Below, piece by piece: positions 1 to 15,361 of a DNA stretch of 64,000 nt. The notes under the pieces were generated by a model. The model worked only from the letters and a program-made list of their open reading frames with translations. It was not told where the DNA came from and did no database searches. The translations under genes and the position numbers were made by a program. Position 1 is the stretch's first letter, and every line of letters starts with the position of its first letter. Location of the stretch: the NCBI RefSeq assembly GCF_035083965.1, contig NC_089738.1, positions 18,130,734-18,194,733 of the forward strand, written 5' to 3'. The stretch is from Branchiostoma lanceolatum. Lineage: Eukaryota > Chordata > Leptocardii > Amphioxiformes > Branchiostomatidae.

Positions 1-295
1 GTTCCAGACTGCTGAAAACTTTGCATAGATAGTAGAAGTGCACATGAATTCCCAAGTAATACAATAAGTAATGAAAAAATATCAAACTTGTTTTTCATCT
101 GCAGTACTGAACTTTTCATTTATCTAGTACATGTAATTATTTATATACCGGTTAGGTTTGAGTGACAATGTTTGCCTACTTTATCTAGCTGATGGATATT
201 ACAAAGGGCTAGCTTTGGGGACAGTAACAACACACTCTGAATATTTTCTCTTGAGTAACATTTAAACTTATTACATTATAGTTATGTATGAATTA

Positions 296-2830
<2,535 letters not shown>

Positions 2831-2847
<17 letters not shown>

Positions 2848-3560
2848 GGGCTGAGGAGGGGATAGAGAAGATGTCATAGATAAGAACTAGTCTTAAGATT
2901 AATTTAAAAGCATCTTAACTCTCAAGGGTGCTCATGGGCTGAGGAGATAGAGAAGATATTATCATAAATACATGTAAGACTTAGACTAAAGTTTAGACTC
3001 AGACTTAAGATTAAAGTGTGGTCAGGGCATTTTCACTAGCAAGGGTTCTCATGGGTTGGGGAGAGAGAAGATATCATATCAAATAAGATCTAGTCTTTAG
3101 ATTAAAGCATCTTAACTCTCAAGGGTGCTCATGGGCTGAGGAGATAGAGAAAATATCATAAATACATGTAAGACTAAGACATAGATTCAAATTTAAGATT
3201 AAAGTATGGTCATCAGGGCATCTTCACTCTAAAGGGTGCTCATGGGCTGAGGAGGAGACAGAAAAGATGTCATAGATAAGACTTAGACTAAAGGTTAAAG
3301 GTTAGACTCAAACTTAAACTTAAGATTCAAGAATGGTGTGGGCATCTTTGCTAGCAAGGGTGTTCAAGGGCTGGGAGGAAACAGAAGATTTCATGAATAA
3401 GAATTAGTCTTAACCTCTAGCACACTGAGTAGCCATTTGACACACAATTCCCTATTGGTTACAGAGTACTTAGGCAGCAGGGAGAAGGTTAAGATTAAAG
3501 TATGGTCAGGGCATCTTCACTAGCAAGCTTAAGAGTTCTCATGGACTGGGGAGGAGACAG
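2831..3560. repeat. degenerate array of copies of the PCYT1 exon 1 edge
   Basis: The sequence spanning the PCYT1 exon 1 acceptor and start codon (plus strand CTCAAGGGTGCTCATGGGCT followed by GAGGAG) recurs at about 2919, 3037, 3117, 3228, 3350 and 3525, with a faint copy near 4090. Intervals are about 80-170 bp and sequence decays with distance from the exon. Several copies keep the minus-strand CTCAGCCCATGAGCACC context, meaning acceptor plus ATG. Spacers share AGACTTAGACTAAAG-like runs. Confidence 0.8.
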
Positions 3561-4791
3561 AAGATTTAACAACAATCATCCTAAAGTACATTAGGGGCAT
3601 CTTTAGCTTTAGTGATGTGACAGGTTGCTCTATGCAATAGAGTAGACGGACAGCATCACAAGACTTAGGCATCCTCATCCTAATATAAAGTATGGTAGGG
3701 GCATCTTTGGCTTTAACCTGTTGTAGCTTGATTGATGTTAAGTGTGACAGGTCGCTCCATGTAATAAAGGAGACAGAGAAGATTTTAACTTAAGATCTAA
3801 TCATTGTCATCGTAAAATGTTGAAGTATGATAGAGATGGGAAGCATCTTCAGCTTGTTGTAGATTTCAGTTGCTGTAATTTGTATTATGCAATTTCAAAA
3901 TGGACTCCAGGAAGAATACTGAAAATTGTATCACTAATGGAGATCTTAATAAACCAAACCAAACCAAATAATACTTGTCTTGGAGTTTGATTTAAGTCAA
4001 GTAACACTAACACTAGTAACAGGTCAGGCCAATATCTAGTCTCACAGAGAAGATATAAATACATGTAAGGCTGTAGGGGCATCTTCATGATCAATAGCAA
4101 GAGTGCTCATTGCTGGGAAGGAGGCAGGACTAGTACTACATTGTAGTAGTAAAGATTTAATGGTCGCCATCTTGAATAAGCAAAATGATCTTAAAGATAA
4201 TTGGAGCATACACAGTGCACATTTCTCCATAAATTCAACAATTTCACAGCATACCGTGTCTGTAAACATGTCCCAGTGACCTATATCAAACATGAACATG
4301 AACTTGATACATGCACCAGTATCTGTGACACTGACACTGTGACACCCGAGAACTTAGAACTTGGGTTACCCAGGGTTAGGTAAATATGAAAGCTAAATTA
4401 AACCAAGAACAGGAAAGAGATCTTACACTATTATCATGATCTCTATTATACCAAGGCAATATCTTGTCACAAAGTGTTTCACATTAGGAATCAGGATTAG
4501 ACAAGTTTCGAAAAATTCCCTGGCCCTATATGCGTACGGCTATAGGTCATTTTCACTTGCCTGGACCAACAGTTTTTTATGGCCAGTTTTTAATACTTTA
4601 AGACCACACCTGGTAACTGGGCAATATATATTAGTACCATAAACCTTGAAACTGCATGAAGCATGAAAAGGAGTGAGATCATATTCTAGGTTTACCTTAT
4701 TATTTAACTTGAACTTTAACTATATATCATTATTACAAAAAAAATTAGTCTGGGTGGTTACCTTAACTAGTACCCAATTTGATATAAACAA

Positions 4792-4937
4792 CGTCACACA
4801 GAAGAACTTTCCTCCCAGCCACCGTTAAACTCTAGAACTCTGTGCCACATGACATTGTGACTCTTAAGGACAAATGCAAATTTAAGACTTGTATTAATCG
4901 CCACCTTAGTGTCCCTCGCCAGCGCCCTAATATATAG
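4792..4937 (+). mobile_element. LINE reverse-transcriptase C-terminal relic
   Basis: Plus-strand translation gives RRTFLPATVKL, a stop, then NSVPHDIVTLKDK and KFKTCINRHL. This matches the usual end of CR1/Jockey-type LINE ORF2 (R-x-F-x-P-x-x-x-x-x-W-N-x-L-P-x-x-[IV]-V). The conserved tryptophan codon is now TAG. It is a dead 5'-truncated copy. Confidence 0.6.
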
Positions 4938-7900
4938 TTACGGGTCAGCTGCTAAGCTAAGGCATGAAAAAAAAATAACCACAAGCTCACTAGATGTCTT
5001 GAAGTTGAACAGAAAATCAAACATCCTTACAGTATTTTCGAGTTACTACAGTCAGAGGCAATGCTTCAATGAATGAATTGGCATCAAAACAAATTTGCAA
5101 GAAAATCTAACAATGTTCACCTACACATGTTGTGACACTAAAGGCTGAAAGGGTAGCACTGGTATGACAGGTTATACGGACAGAGGTATCTGGGTCAGAC
5201 ATGTGTACCTTTACGTCTACCTGTTGTAGTCAAGTACTAGTAGTTGTTTAGGAGGAAAAGTTTATCTAAGTCGTGTTGGCACTAGTATAGGTCACTGACT
5301 TTAGACTGACCGGTAACAACCTCCATTCTATACCAAGGTCACCAGCCCGCCTGACACCTGGTCATTCTAAAATTCAAAATTGCATGTAGCTATAGAGGTC
5401 TTGTGAAATCTGCCCAAGAAGACCACTCAGGGGAGCGATAATATCTGGTATATGTGGATAGGTGGACAGTACTGTAGGCAGATTCATGCTTGTGACATGG
5501 TCCTGGATATGCTCTTTTCACAACAAACATCATCATAAACATGTATTCATAATTTTCATCTACATGTACATGTATTTTGGTTTACAAAGATACAAGTTAA
5601 TACAATGCAACTTCCTTCAATGGCACCTCTTTTGTCCTCAGAAGAGGTTACTATATGTCTAATTCTAAAACATATGACAGCTGAATCACCAATTTTGTGA
5701 CTAAAAACATAGGATCGATCACATTGTCATTGAACTAAGATCAAATATCATTGGACAATAGCTTACCAACTTCACCAGTAGAAAATTCCCTCAACTTGCC
5801 ATGTGATGTCACAAAGCATACAACTAACAAAAGACTCAGAGAATTCCTAGCTCGTTTTACAAATCTTTGTCTTCACTGGATCTGCTTTACATACAATCTC
5901 ACAAGGACAGATAAAAATGTTTTGATCAGCTGAGTCACCGGAAATGGAGTCATCCAGTGACATGCATATGACTGCAGCGGTGATCAAAACATATTTGGGC
6001 CACATCTGTCGCCTGGAACTGTGTACATGTATATTTGGGATCCGTGCTTCCCAGAAGGCTCTACAATCCATATTCTCCATGAATCACACCGACCACACTC
6101 ATCCCATGACCGCTCCATACAAAAATCTGTCCTGGCAACAATTAACGTCACAAGCCACTGACCTTCCCCAGTCCATCCACACTCCTCTTCATCATGTTGA
6201 CAGGGAGAACACCTCACACGATAGGGTCCACAGCAAGTGTACGAACCAGAATACTGCCTCCACAACCAGCAGCAGGACAAGGAGACTCATACATAAAGGA
6301 CAGACATCGACACACACACGACAACTGTTGATAGGACACCAGCAGGTGGACGGATGGAGGACGCACCAAGCGACATGTTTACAGATGGGCTCCAAATATA
6401 AGTCGGCTTGTTTGTGATATAGTGGGACTAAAAATAGTGGTCAACTGCTGGGAGGGAGGGGGGCTAGAGGATCACTGATGGTTACTGTATGATTGTAAAT
6501 AAAAAGGTCATTCTTGGATTTAGTGCGACATGTTGAAACTATAGATACAACTTTTCTTAAGCTACCTTATGTTCGCCTCTTTAGGATTTAATTAAGATTG
6601 CCTGACAATTTTAAGAAACAGCAATTGCAATTGGATTTTAAGGGCAAAAACAAAGTTCAATCTGTGATTTCAGCATGACAGCAAGATATCTCTACTAGTA
6701 ACAAAGTATAATTTCTTGTATTTGCAAAGATTTTGTCTATCTAATCATCAAAAGACTTGAAAAAAACGCCAAAGCTGCAAAAATTGTTTATTTGTTTGAT
6801 CACGTTTCCATTACAAACAAGCTGCATGTGGCCTTGTCCTTGGACTTGGCAAGGTCACAGACCTTATATAAACAGATGATGACAAACATCACATTGACAT
6901 TGACCTTGTCCCAGGATACATGCAAACAATCAGTGACTAGTGATCAGTTAGGGAATGGAAATTTTGTTACAATTGAATGGGAAACCTTGTCAGTACGGTT
7001 ATGTAACTCCGTGCAAATTATAGTATTGATTGAATGCTTCATCCTATACTCCTTTCTTCCAAAATATTGCAAGCTACACAATTTACTGTATGTACATGTA
7101 TGAACCATTCTTTAATGGGAACAACTTACCAGAGAACACAATGTAATACTAAATGTTACTGACTCAGAAAAGATCATTGGGAAATGGGAATTGAAAATGA
7201 TTTTGCAGAAAAATTAAAGAAGAAATGACAGTCTCACTGACAGAGAAAGTTGTGATAAAGAAATAAATTAGACCAATTCAAGAAAAAGAAAAAGGAAAAG
7301 TAAAAAAACTTTTACACTAACAAAGACCTCCCTTTTCTCTCATGGTCATTTGAATATTTATATCTAAAGAAAGAGATCCATGCAGTTACATGTAAGTGTG
7401 TAAATCACAGTAAAGTCAAGTAAGTGTAAATCACAGATGAATGAAACACTAAATAGTAGTAAGTCTAATACTTAGTATTCATGCTTTTGTCACAATGTAC
7501 ATTGTTAGTCCATACAGATTACAGGTCAAAGTGCAACGACCTGAGGTGACCAGTTTCAAAAGACAAAAGGTGCAAAGTTCACCAGTCACACCACCTGCCA
7601 TGCCACTCTCACTAACAGGTGCAGACCCAGCTCCAAGCAGATGTGGGGGGCCAACCTTGTACATGTAACTGTAATGGCCCTGTTTGAATTGACATACAAC
7701 ACTGCCTTGCCAGAGAGACTAGGCAGCTAGAAAATGTTACATTTAGGTGCAAGTTCAGCGCTAGCATACTAACCATAGGCTAGGACTAGTGTCACAGAAC
7801 AGGAGAGCACATTCTATATTCTTTATTCTGGATAAAACCTCTCAGCCTTTCTTCATACAGAACAATACACAGTGCAATTTAAGACCTGTCATTACATTAT

Positions 7901-8228
7901 AGGAAGGTAGCAGGCAGTCAACAAAAAGGAGAGCAGTTAAATTCCTCTTTGTTACGTATGAAGAAAACTCTCTCTATATATAATCAGTAAATTACCAACC
8001 TGATAAAACTACTAGTATTCACAGAGAATGAGACATTATGTGCTTCAGAGAGAATTCTGTCTGCATTCAGTGATGCTTGCAGGGTAACTAAGGTCCCAGA
8101 CAGACTGACCCAGTAACTGTGTATATTGACTGTAAATCATCAATAGACATTCTTATGGATAAAACATTCATACAGTCTAGCATTACAGCAGGCAGATACA
8201 TGTGCTACACGTGCTCCACTTGCCTGTA

Positions 8229-8334
8229 CTCACTCACTCACTCACTCACTCACTCACTCACTCACTCACTCACTCACTCACTCACTCACTCACTCACTCA
8301 CTCACTCACTCACTCACTCACTCACTCACTCACT
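8229..8334. repeat. (ACTC)n microsatellite
   Basis: About 26 near-perfect tandem copies of a CACT/ACTC tetranucleotide. It is open in several frames and gives an artificial SLTH-type repeat peptide with no likely biological meaning. Confidence 0.95.
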
Positions 8335-9178
8335 CTATTATACATACATGTACTTCAGAATGAAACTTGTCTGTACTCACGCAGTAATGCTAAAACCCAA
8401 ATCAGTACACAGTTGTTTCAATCTATGACTCTATGAGACAGTCTGACCCAGTAAATAACTGCACATGAATATTGACTGTAAATATAGAAATTCTTGGAAG
8501 CTGAGATCCTTTCAGGATAAGACAGGAAATAAGACTTCCTGTTTCTCTCCTAGGCCTTCAACACAGAATCAAGTTTCAGCGCCCAAAAGAAATGACATGT
8601 CACACGGAGGACATCATGCTTGGCTGTACCAGATTTGCAGCGATTGTCTGGGAGTGAATATCTAACTTATTAGATGAGCCTGGTGTAGAAAAATCAAATC
8701 AGAACTGTCATTCCTCATGACACTAACATGATCAGGATTCCACAGGATCACATACAAATCTTACTTAGACACCCAGCTGCAGCTGCTTTTCTGGCTACAT
8801 ATGTACATGTATGTCTGCGTATGAGGTTGTGGAAGGGTCTCTCTTCTGCTTATATTATCCTGGTTATGTGCTAATTAGATGGGCTTTTATTGCAGAAAAC
8901 TATCTGTACTACAGTTGAAAATTTACGACTAACACAGTGATAAATTCAACTGCCCTAAATTAGATCTACACAAACAACTACTAGTTAGTTAACAAGCCCA
9001 ACTCACCTTAGATTACAAAGAAAAGAATTTAGTGCAAAACCGCAAAGGTTAACAACTTTACCAAACATTTTGTTTAAAGAAGTATGCATGGCTGAGACAT
9101 TTAATTTTACAAGAAATTTAAAGAGACCCAATGAAGGTGAGTGAAAATTAGAAGCTGTAGCACCGCAACCGTCATGCT

Positions 9179-9192
9179 GTTACCATGGCAAC
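9179..9192. promoter_or_regulatory. RFX-type X-box motif
   Basis: GTTACCATGGCAAC fits the RFX consensus GTNRCC-N2-RGYAAC exactly and is nearly palindromic. RFX sites control ciliary and other genes in animals. No clear gene start lies within 1 kb, so use in vivo is unproven. Confidence 0.35.
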
Positions 9193-10904
9193 CAAAGCAA
9201 AACACCCGACAAACGCCTGCCTACCTGAACTAGCTTTTCGTCATCCATGGGTGTCGGCTGTGGAGAGATACAGTCCAACACTTCAAGTTCAAGTGTGCAT
9301 CAACAACACTGAAGGGCTTCAATGAAAGCAACTTACATTGTTATCTTTTTTTAAATTATCATTTTATCAGAGCAGCTGCTACCATGTACATGTAGTTTTA
9401 AAACTTTGCAGCTGCCACTGTGCAGTCTTTTTTCATTACATGTTCATGCATGCATATTTACACTCTTACAGTACACATACATGTATGGCTGGCATGTGGG
9501 GCCAAATGTGTTATACCAGCTGGCTTGGTGTATACATGTAGATACAGATCTAGAGTAGTATGTTGGGTTGACATGAACAACATGACTGATTTTGTATTAG
9601 AACTTGATAGAACAAATGATTCATATGTCCACATGTAGGAAGAGGAATTTGCAAGTTCATGACGTGTATCAAATTTCACTACCTGCAAGTTGCTTTACCT
9701 GATTGTCCCCTTGACCTTTACCATACTTTTTTGTTCAAGTATATTTTCCCACATGACATTGTCACTAGCTCATTATGCATTTCATTCTCAACTGCAGTTG
9801 AAAATGATTGTTGGCACTATGTACACCTGCCCAATGGGAAATTACAGTTTGTATTCAACCCTCTTTTAGTGTCACAAGGCTATGATATAAAACCCAGTTT
9901 TAATCTTCATTTACCCTGGGAGGGTAGGGAGGGCAACAGAAATAAGGCAGGTTCATTTATTACATTTATGATTATCTCTCCATGCCCGTAGCCAGAGGGG
10001 GGGGTCAAGGGTTTGTACAGTATATAAGATCTTGATATAACAGTTAACATTACATGTATCATGTATGATGAATAGATTTCTTTCATATTCAGATGACTAC
10101 AGTGGTTAAGAAACATCTTAGTATTCCTAGATGCTATAGTCACACCTGGAGGATTTTTTTTGTAAAATTCATTGTACCTTGACTTGAGGATTCATGACCT
10201 CTTTTCATCTCAGTTCAGAAGTAAGAATGATTATATGAACAAAAACAAAATCTCAAAGTAGAAGAGCACACATAACTATACATATCACACATACACTCTG
10301 ATGCTCACATGTGAATGACGTGACATATGATGAAATTTGAGACCTAATCGTATAAAATTAAGATTATGGTGATGAATAAGGGCAAATTTTTGTCTATCAA
10401 ATTATCAATAATGCACCAACAAAAATGCAAAAGGAGCACACACAAGTTCTTCTAAATTTTTGTGATTATTCTATCGTTTTAACATACAACCCTAACCTTC
10501 AAAATTGTGACTTACACGTCATCATACTGCTACACAGAAATTTGCAAATCGGAAGCATTTAATAATTGAGTAACACCTTTCAACTCAGAGAACAAGTCAG
10601 TCAACAACATGTACAGTTGGGTAGAATTTCTGACAGAAATTTGCTCTTTAAGATTTAGACTGACGTGTAAGAAGACAATTTTTGAGGAGAAACTAATTCC
10701 TGATCAGATCAGGGTTAGCTTTAGCTGTAGCTCGCTAAGCTTCCGGTTTCCAATTTTTATCACCAGCATGATTTTGATGGCCAGGATATCAAGGATTCTA
10801 CTGTGCTTTTTCAGCCCTTTTTGATCCACCAAAATGCGTTCTACGGTCATTACAAGCTACATAAAATAATACCATTAATATCCGAGACAACATAAAGTAC
10901 ACAC

Positions 10905-11042
10905 CTTCTCTTGACGATGTTTTATCCCCTTTTGAAAAGCAAATATGGTCTGATCGTCCAAAGGTTCCTCCAGCCACGTCAAGTGAACTTTCACCTCTAC
11001 ATGACCGATAGTGACCCCGGGGTGGGATAACACTGCAGCCAT
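10905..11042 (-). CDS. unrecognised coding-like first exon
   Basis: An ATG at 11042 opens 46 codons ending exactly at a GAAG|GTGTGT donor (phase 0). The peptide begins MAAVLSHPGVTIGHVEVKVH and ends GIKHRQEK. It is acidic to basic in turn and shows no transmembrane segment or motif I recognise. Even composition and a perfect frame/donor match suggest a real exon. Its phase fits the PCYT1 exon starting at 2850 (whose first codon before ATG would be CCC), so it could be an alternative N-terminal exon of PCYT1. It could equally be the start of a separate minus-strand gene whose other exons I did not find. Confidence 0.4.
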
Positions 11043-11411
11043 ACGCAAAATTACAATGATTGGTAAAAAGTAATACTATGCAAAATAAGATCTTATCATG
11101 ATAAAAAATCTTTGAAACAGATTATATTGATTTGAAAATTTGACAGTATTTATAAAAGATCCTTACATATGCTATGGCTTTCAAATATTAATTTCAAAAA
11201 GACCTTATCATTTTGATGCTTTAATCACTGAGAAATTGGGATAAACCATTTGATATCACGGCATTTATTCATTATACTTTTCAAGCGTTCTTGAAGTGAA
11301 ATAGTGATACTTAGTCCTATTTAACTAGTCTTTTGAATGTTGTCTTTAATGATTTTAGTAATAGTTGTTACAGGATGTACACTTCCATAAGAATGGTTAT
11401 TCCCTCCCCCT

Positions 11412-11422
11412 CCCGCCATCTT
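11412..11422 (-). promoter_or_regulatory. YY1-like motif overlapping an ATG (candidate promoter core)
   Basis: Minus-strand AAGATGGCGGG matches the YY1 consensus AAGATGGCGGC except the last base. Such motifs often sit at transcription starts just downstream of +1. It opens a 32-codon frame (11419-11321) that I do not recognise. It lies 370 bp upstream of the exon ending at 11042 and could be that transcript's start. Confidence 0.35.
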
Positions 11423-11542
11423 GACCCCGGCCGAAAGTTCTGTCACTGATGAGGTCGTGTCTCTGTGAGTGAAACTTTGGACGTGTAGATCTCTACAAAT
11501 ACATGGAAAGGAGAATGGTGATACTCCGAAGGTTTTCATTTT

Positions 11543-13298
11543 TGAGTTACCAAGTTCTTGTAGGTGATATTATCAGCAAATTGGTGTACTTTGAGGTATT
11601 TGGCTGTAGTACAAGTTGATTCGATAGAGGGCACCCTCAGGATAAATGTTTGGAAATACCTATTGTGTTTTATAGTTATAACGTTATATACTTACATTTG
11701 TATATAGGACGGTTGAATGTTGCTATTGTTGTAGTCATTACAAATTTCTTTGTCAAATGGGATGATTGGGTTTCTGTGCAAATGAAGATGGCGTGATGGT
11801 CTACTGGTAATACATGTAGCTGCCTGAAGCTGAATCAGAAGGATTATCTAGTAGAGTAGAGTAGTATCTGATTTTTCTGTGAATCCCAAATTGAATATGG
11901 TTCAATCCAGGAGTTTTATTTTGATAAAACCTCCTTGGTTCAGTCCACCTAAACCCCCATTTTGTCAGCTATGTAGCTTTTGTAAAAATGAGGATCATGA
12001 GAGACATCCAGCTGTCTTTGCCGTGATAGTTACTCTTAAATTTACATTTTTTGCTCATCGGTCAAAGACCATTGCATGAGCCAAAATTATCCACATGAAA
12101 CAATTTCAAGGAAATTTGCCCAATATCTAGCTATAATAAAAGCTGGTGTGTTACGCCGAATGGCGGTTATACCGGCTATATAGATACAGATACAGATATT
12201 ACAAGAGCTTAGTCAGTTAGTGACCAATTTTGCCCCTGAAAATAATTCAGTTTGGTATTCTTGAGTGGTGACACCTAGTGATGTCAACACAGGGAACAAT
12301 GGGTTCTTCTTCTCCACTCAGCTCTGTCCTCCATCAGTGAGCAAAGTTCTGCTGTGGTGATGTTACTGAGCCTAGCATCCCTTTTCAAGTTGTGGATGGA
12401 GGTTGTGCATTATCATCATCATTATTCATCTGGAATTACTCCGGTGAGATACAATCAATAAAGTTTTATTATATAACTTGCAAATAAATCCCCGATTGGG
12501 ATTGTGGGTTTGAACCCCACTTCTGACGCTTCCATGAATCCTAGTTTGATTCTTGCTTTTCTATCTTTTCGCAGATAATGCCTAACATAATGATGCTGGC
12601 CATGACTACACTTAGATGCTTTATTCACTCTAACTAAGTCACTCTAGTCTGTCTCTTTAACTAAAGGTTTCTTACGCATGCGTGTGAGTTTAATATGTTA
12701 GTCTATATGCTGATTCTGCTTTTAATCAGACACTGTTACTGTAACAATATAAAACTATGCGTACGTGTTGCTACACTTAACAGCAATGATAACTACATGT
12801 TCCTAATTATTGTATTCACTGTAACAGTTATACTCAAGTTTATATATAAATGATAACAAAGAACATCATTCTGAATATTGCATATCAAATACTAGTACTG
12901 TAATCCTAATACATTTTTCCTGGAAATTGCAGGTTACAGCCTTTCTAAGTTTCTTCTGGTCAACCTCCTTTTATTCCTTGTAAGTTCTACAATGCACAGT
13001 GATGTATATTACATTACTAGTACTAGTATGTACTTTCTACAGCCCTATTAATTACCATTTAAGCTAATCACAGAAGCTCATATTGACAATTGGTGCAAAT
13101 ATGATTGGATGGATGAAGAATGTTACAAAAATCTCTTCTGGTTGTTCATGGCAAAGTATGTACAGCTGCAGCTGCAGTAACTGTGGTCCTGTATAGTCTG
13201 CAGGTGCACAGTAGCTCACAGTTGTGAGTTTCCGCAGTTTGATGGTCAGCTTGAACTACAGAAATGAAAACTGCATTTTAAGTTTAACCGAGTGAAGA
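11543..13298. other. non-coding interval downstream of the HEPN gene
   Basis: No supported gene. Near 12155-12190 lies a dispersed-repeat piece (TTACGCCGAATGGCGG...TATACCGGCTATA) also seen near 32070-32100. Near 12497-12515 GTGGGTTTGAACCCCAC resembles a tRNA T-arm or SINE box B, without a full tRNA. A minus-strand AATAAA (12970-12975) could end the HEPN gene. Parts of 12.75-12.9 kb resemble 17.0-17.15 kb, marking the tandem-duplication boundary. Confidence 0.5.
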
Positions 13299-15361
13299 TT
13301 ATGAAGGCTTTTGGGGGCACTTTTTCTTGTGTTTGGTTAGGCCTCCTTGGGATTTGAAGGTCCTTCCACAGTGCTCACATCGATACTTGTATATCTGGTC
13401 AGTGTTTGGACCCGCAGCAGGGGGACCCGCGGCAGGGGGACCCGCGGCAGGGGGACCCGCGGCAGGGGGACCCGCGGCAGGGGGACCCGCGGCAGGGGGA
13501 CCCGCGGCAGGGGCTTCTCTAGCCCTCTGAAGTGAGGACAAAGGTATGCCATTTTCGCGACAATACTCAATATGAGCTTCTGTGAGATCCTTTACTGTTT
13601 CAGGTGGCACCGCTACTTTGTTAGGATCAAAATCTGGGTACTTTGGCTGAATGCAAGAGAGGTTTGCATGATAGTACCCATTCCTCCAATTATCTGTCAT
13701 TTTCTTAAGTGTCTGGTTAAACTTTAAAGTACGGGTAATTGTCCTCGTGTTGGATGACAACGTCGGCTGGAGGCAAGTGATCTTTGAAAGGTTGCCTGCA
13801 TCCTTGGCACTTTTTCACCCTCTTGGATTTCAGCTGCAGTACAAATGGGCGATAGGGTTGTGGTGGCACCTCAGGCTGACTCATGGCTGGCTGGTTCTCT
13901 GAGTTTGGTACTTGTGTGGCATGTACTGTAACATAAGAGACATGATCATAGTATGAAGTATATTAAACTTTAAACAGATATTTTCCTAGTGCAAAGCTTG
14001 TACATCCATCAACTGTGCTAGATTTGCCATCAAACATATATATATATATATACTACATATTAAATTAAACTAAAAGTCCATTTGTTATAGCCAGAGGAAG
14101 CGGGAATGTCATGTATTGAACAAAAATCAGTCATCCTTCTATAATTTCCCAAAACAATCAAATTTCCTGACAATCAATAATTGTTGAATGTGTGCACTGA
14201 TTCCATGATAATTACGGTCATGGTATTAAAGTAGTAAAACAGTGTGATCAGCTTTAAGTAGTAGCTTTTTCTTTGAAAATGGTCTACTTTCATGTAGTAC
14301 AATAGTCATGTAGTTGACTTGTAGACAATTTGGTTATTACCAGTCGAAGGACAAAATCTCAATGGCATTAACTTTTCAAATACATGTACTCACTCACTGA
14401 CTGTCTACCTATTAAAGCTGCAAACTGACCTATGTGTGATGAATTGGGATTTATTCTATGCATGCATTATGTGGTTACCCCTCACATGTAATTGCATAAA
14501 AATTATGCTTCAGCTGTCATGTAGGAATTTCATTAATTGTGTACATGACAAGTACAGAACATTGAATTTCAATTTTGAAAGTGTATAAGAATGTCAGATT
14601 AAATAAATAATTAGTTTACCTTCAACCCTTATGCGCTTGCATGGAGACTGTTGTTTTATTTCAGCAAGGATGGCTTTTTGTCCTTCTTCTAGGTTATCCA
14701 GTTTTTCTGACTGTTTCTTTATTTCTGTGGTCTGCTCCTTCATTTCTGTGGTCTGCACCTCTACGTTCTCTTTGATTGCAATCAAGTCTTCACTCTGGGC
14801 AATCAGGAGTTTGTCAAACCTCTCCATGTACATCTTGGCCCGGTCCAAGTCTATGTTCTGAGCTTTTCTTTTGACGATTCTGTCCGGGTCCCCACCCAGC
14901 TCTATCAGGATATCAGACAGCTCCTCCCACAGCTGATCAAATTTTTCTTGGGACAAAGCTGTGCTTGTCATGTGTCCGTAGTTCTTATTTCTAAACAGTC
15001 GTAGTCTAATTATCCAAGCTACAGGACTGTTGTCCTCTGCCGGAGGTTCTTTGCTCCAGCCAGTTTTTGGTGGCTTCATGTGACAAAGTCTCCCCAGAAG
15101 AAGACTCAAAAGTACGATGTCAAAGTCTTCTGAACTGTTTGCAACTCCCGTTGGTGAATTATACAATATATCTTGCTGATCAGGATTTAATCTCCCGAGA
15201 CGATTTTTACTCTTACGTAGCTGCAGCTGGAGACTCGGAGGACTCATTCTCCTCACTTCTTCATCAAATACAGCACGGACCAATGGAGTGCCCACATCAA
15301 TGAGAAGAGCTGCTACCTTTGCTCCATTTGCTGTTTCTTCTGTGTAGACTTCGGTAGCCAT
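13299..15361 (-). CDS. HEPN (DZIP3-like), coiled-coil, C2HC zinc-finger protein, with frameshift
   Basis: Two coding exons. Exon 15361-14620 (247 codons plus 1 nt) carries a DZIP3-type HEPN domain (about residues 20-160): SSEDFDIVLL, CHMKPPKTGW, then RNKNYGH, giving R124-x5-H130, the family's catalytic-type pair. A coiled coil follows (about 170-240). Exon 13925-13299 joins in phase and encodes KKCQGCRQPF, a Cys-rich knuckle, then HEDNYPYFK, where the frame meets TAA (13717-13719). The adjacent frame (+1) continues the domain (LKKMTDNWRNGYYHANLSC) through seven GPPAA repeats to a C-x2-C-x12-H-x3-C finger (CEHCGRTF...HKKKC) and a stop. So the copy is a frameshifted allele, a pseudogene or an assembly error. 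HEPN proteins often act on RNA; function here is unknown. A 5' UTR intron precedes the ATG (acceptor at 15390-15392). A paralogue lies at 17.6-18.7 kb. Confidence 0.75.
13408..13512. repeat. 15-bp coding minisatellite (seven units)
   Basis: The unit GGACCCGCGGCAGGG repeats seven times, nearly perfectly; only the first unit has one change. Because 15 is divisible by 3, each unit adds the in-frame pentapeptide GPPAA to the HEPN protein between the Cys-rich knuckle and the C2HC finger. Near-identity of units suggests recent expansion. Confidence 0.9.

Larger units (their letters stand above)
3561..10904. other. non-coding stretch upstream of PCYT1
   Basis: No convincing coding exon is seen. It holds the tail of the exon-edge repeat, one LINE relic (4.8-4.9 kb), a tetranucleotide microsatellite (8.2-8.3 kb) and an RFX-type motif (9.18 kb). 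Base composition is AT-rich with scattered short reading frames that lack family features. Part may be a long 5' UTR intron of PCYT1. Confidence 0.6.

Noticed and set aside
5944-6417. 157-codon plus-strand reading frame
   Set aside because: Overlaps other long frames on the minus strand, has a biased H/T/S composition, no splice or family support; looks like chance.
8119-8436. Open frame with SLTH repeats
   Set aside because: Entirely due to the ACTC microsatellite, which is open in several frames.
12484-12520. tRNA-like T-arm
   Set aside because: Only GTGGGTTTGAACCCCAC is tRNA-like; no matching D-arm or acceptor stem.
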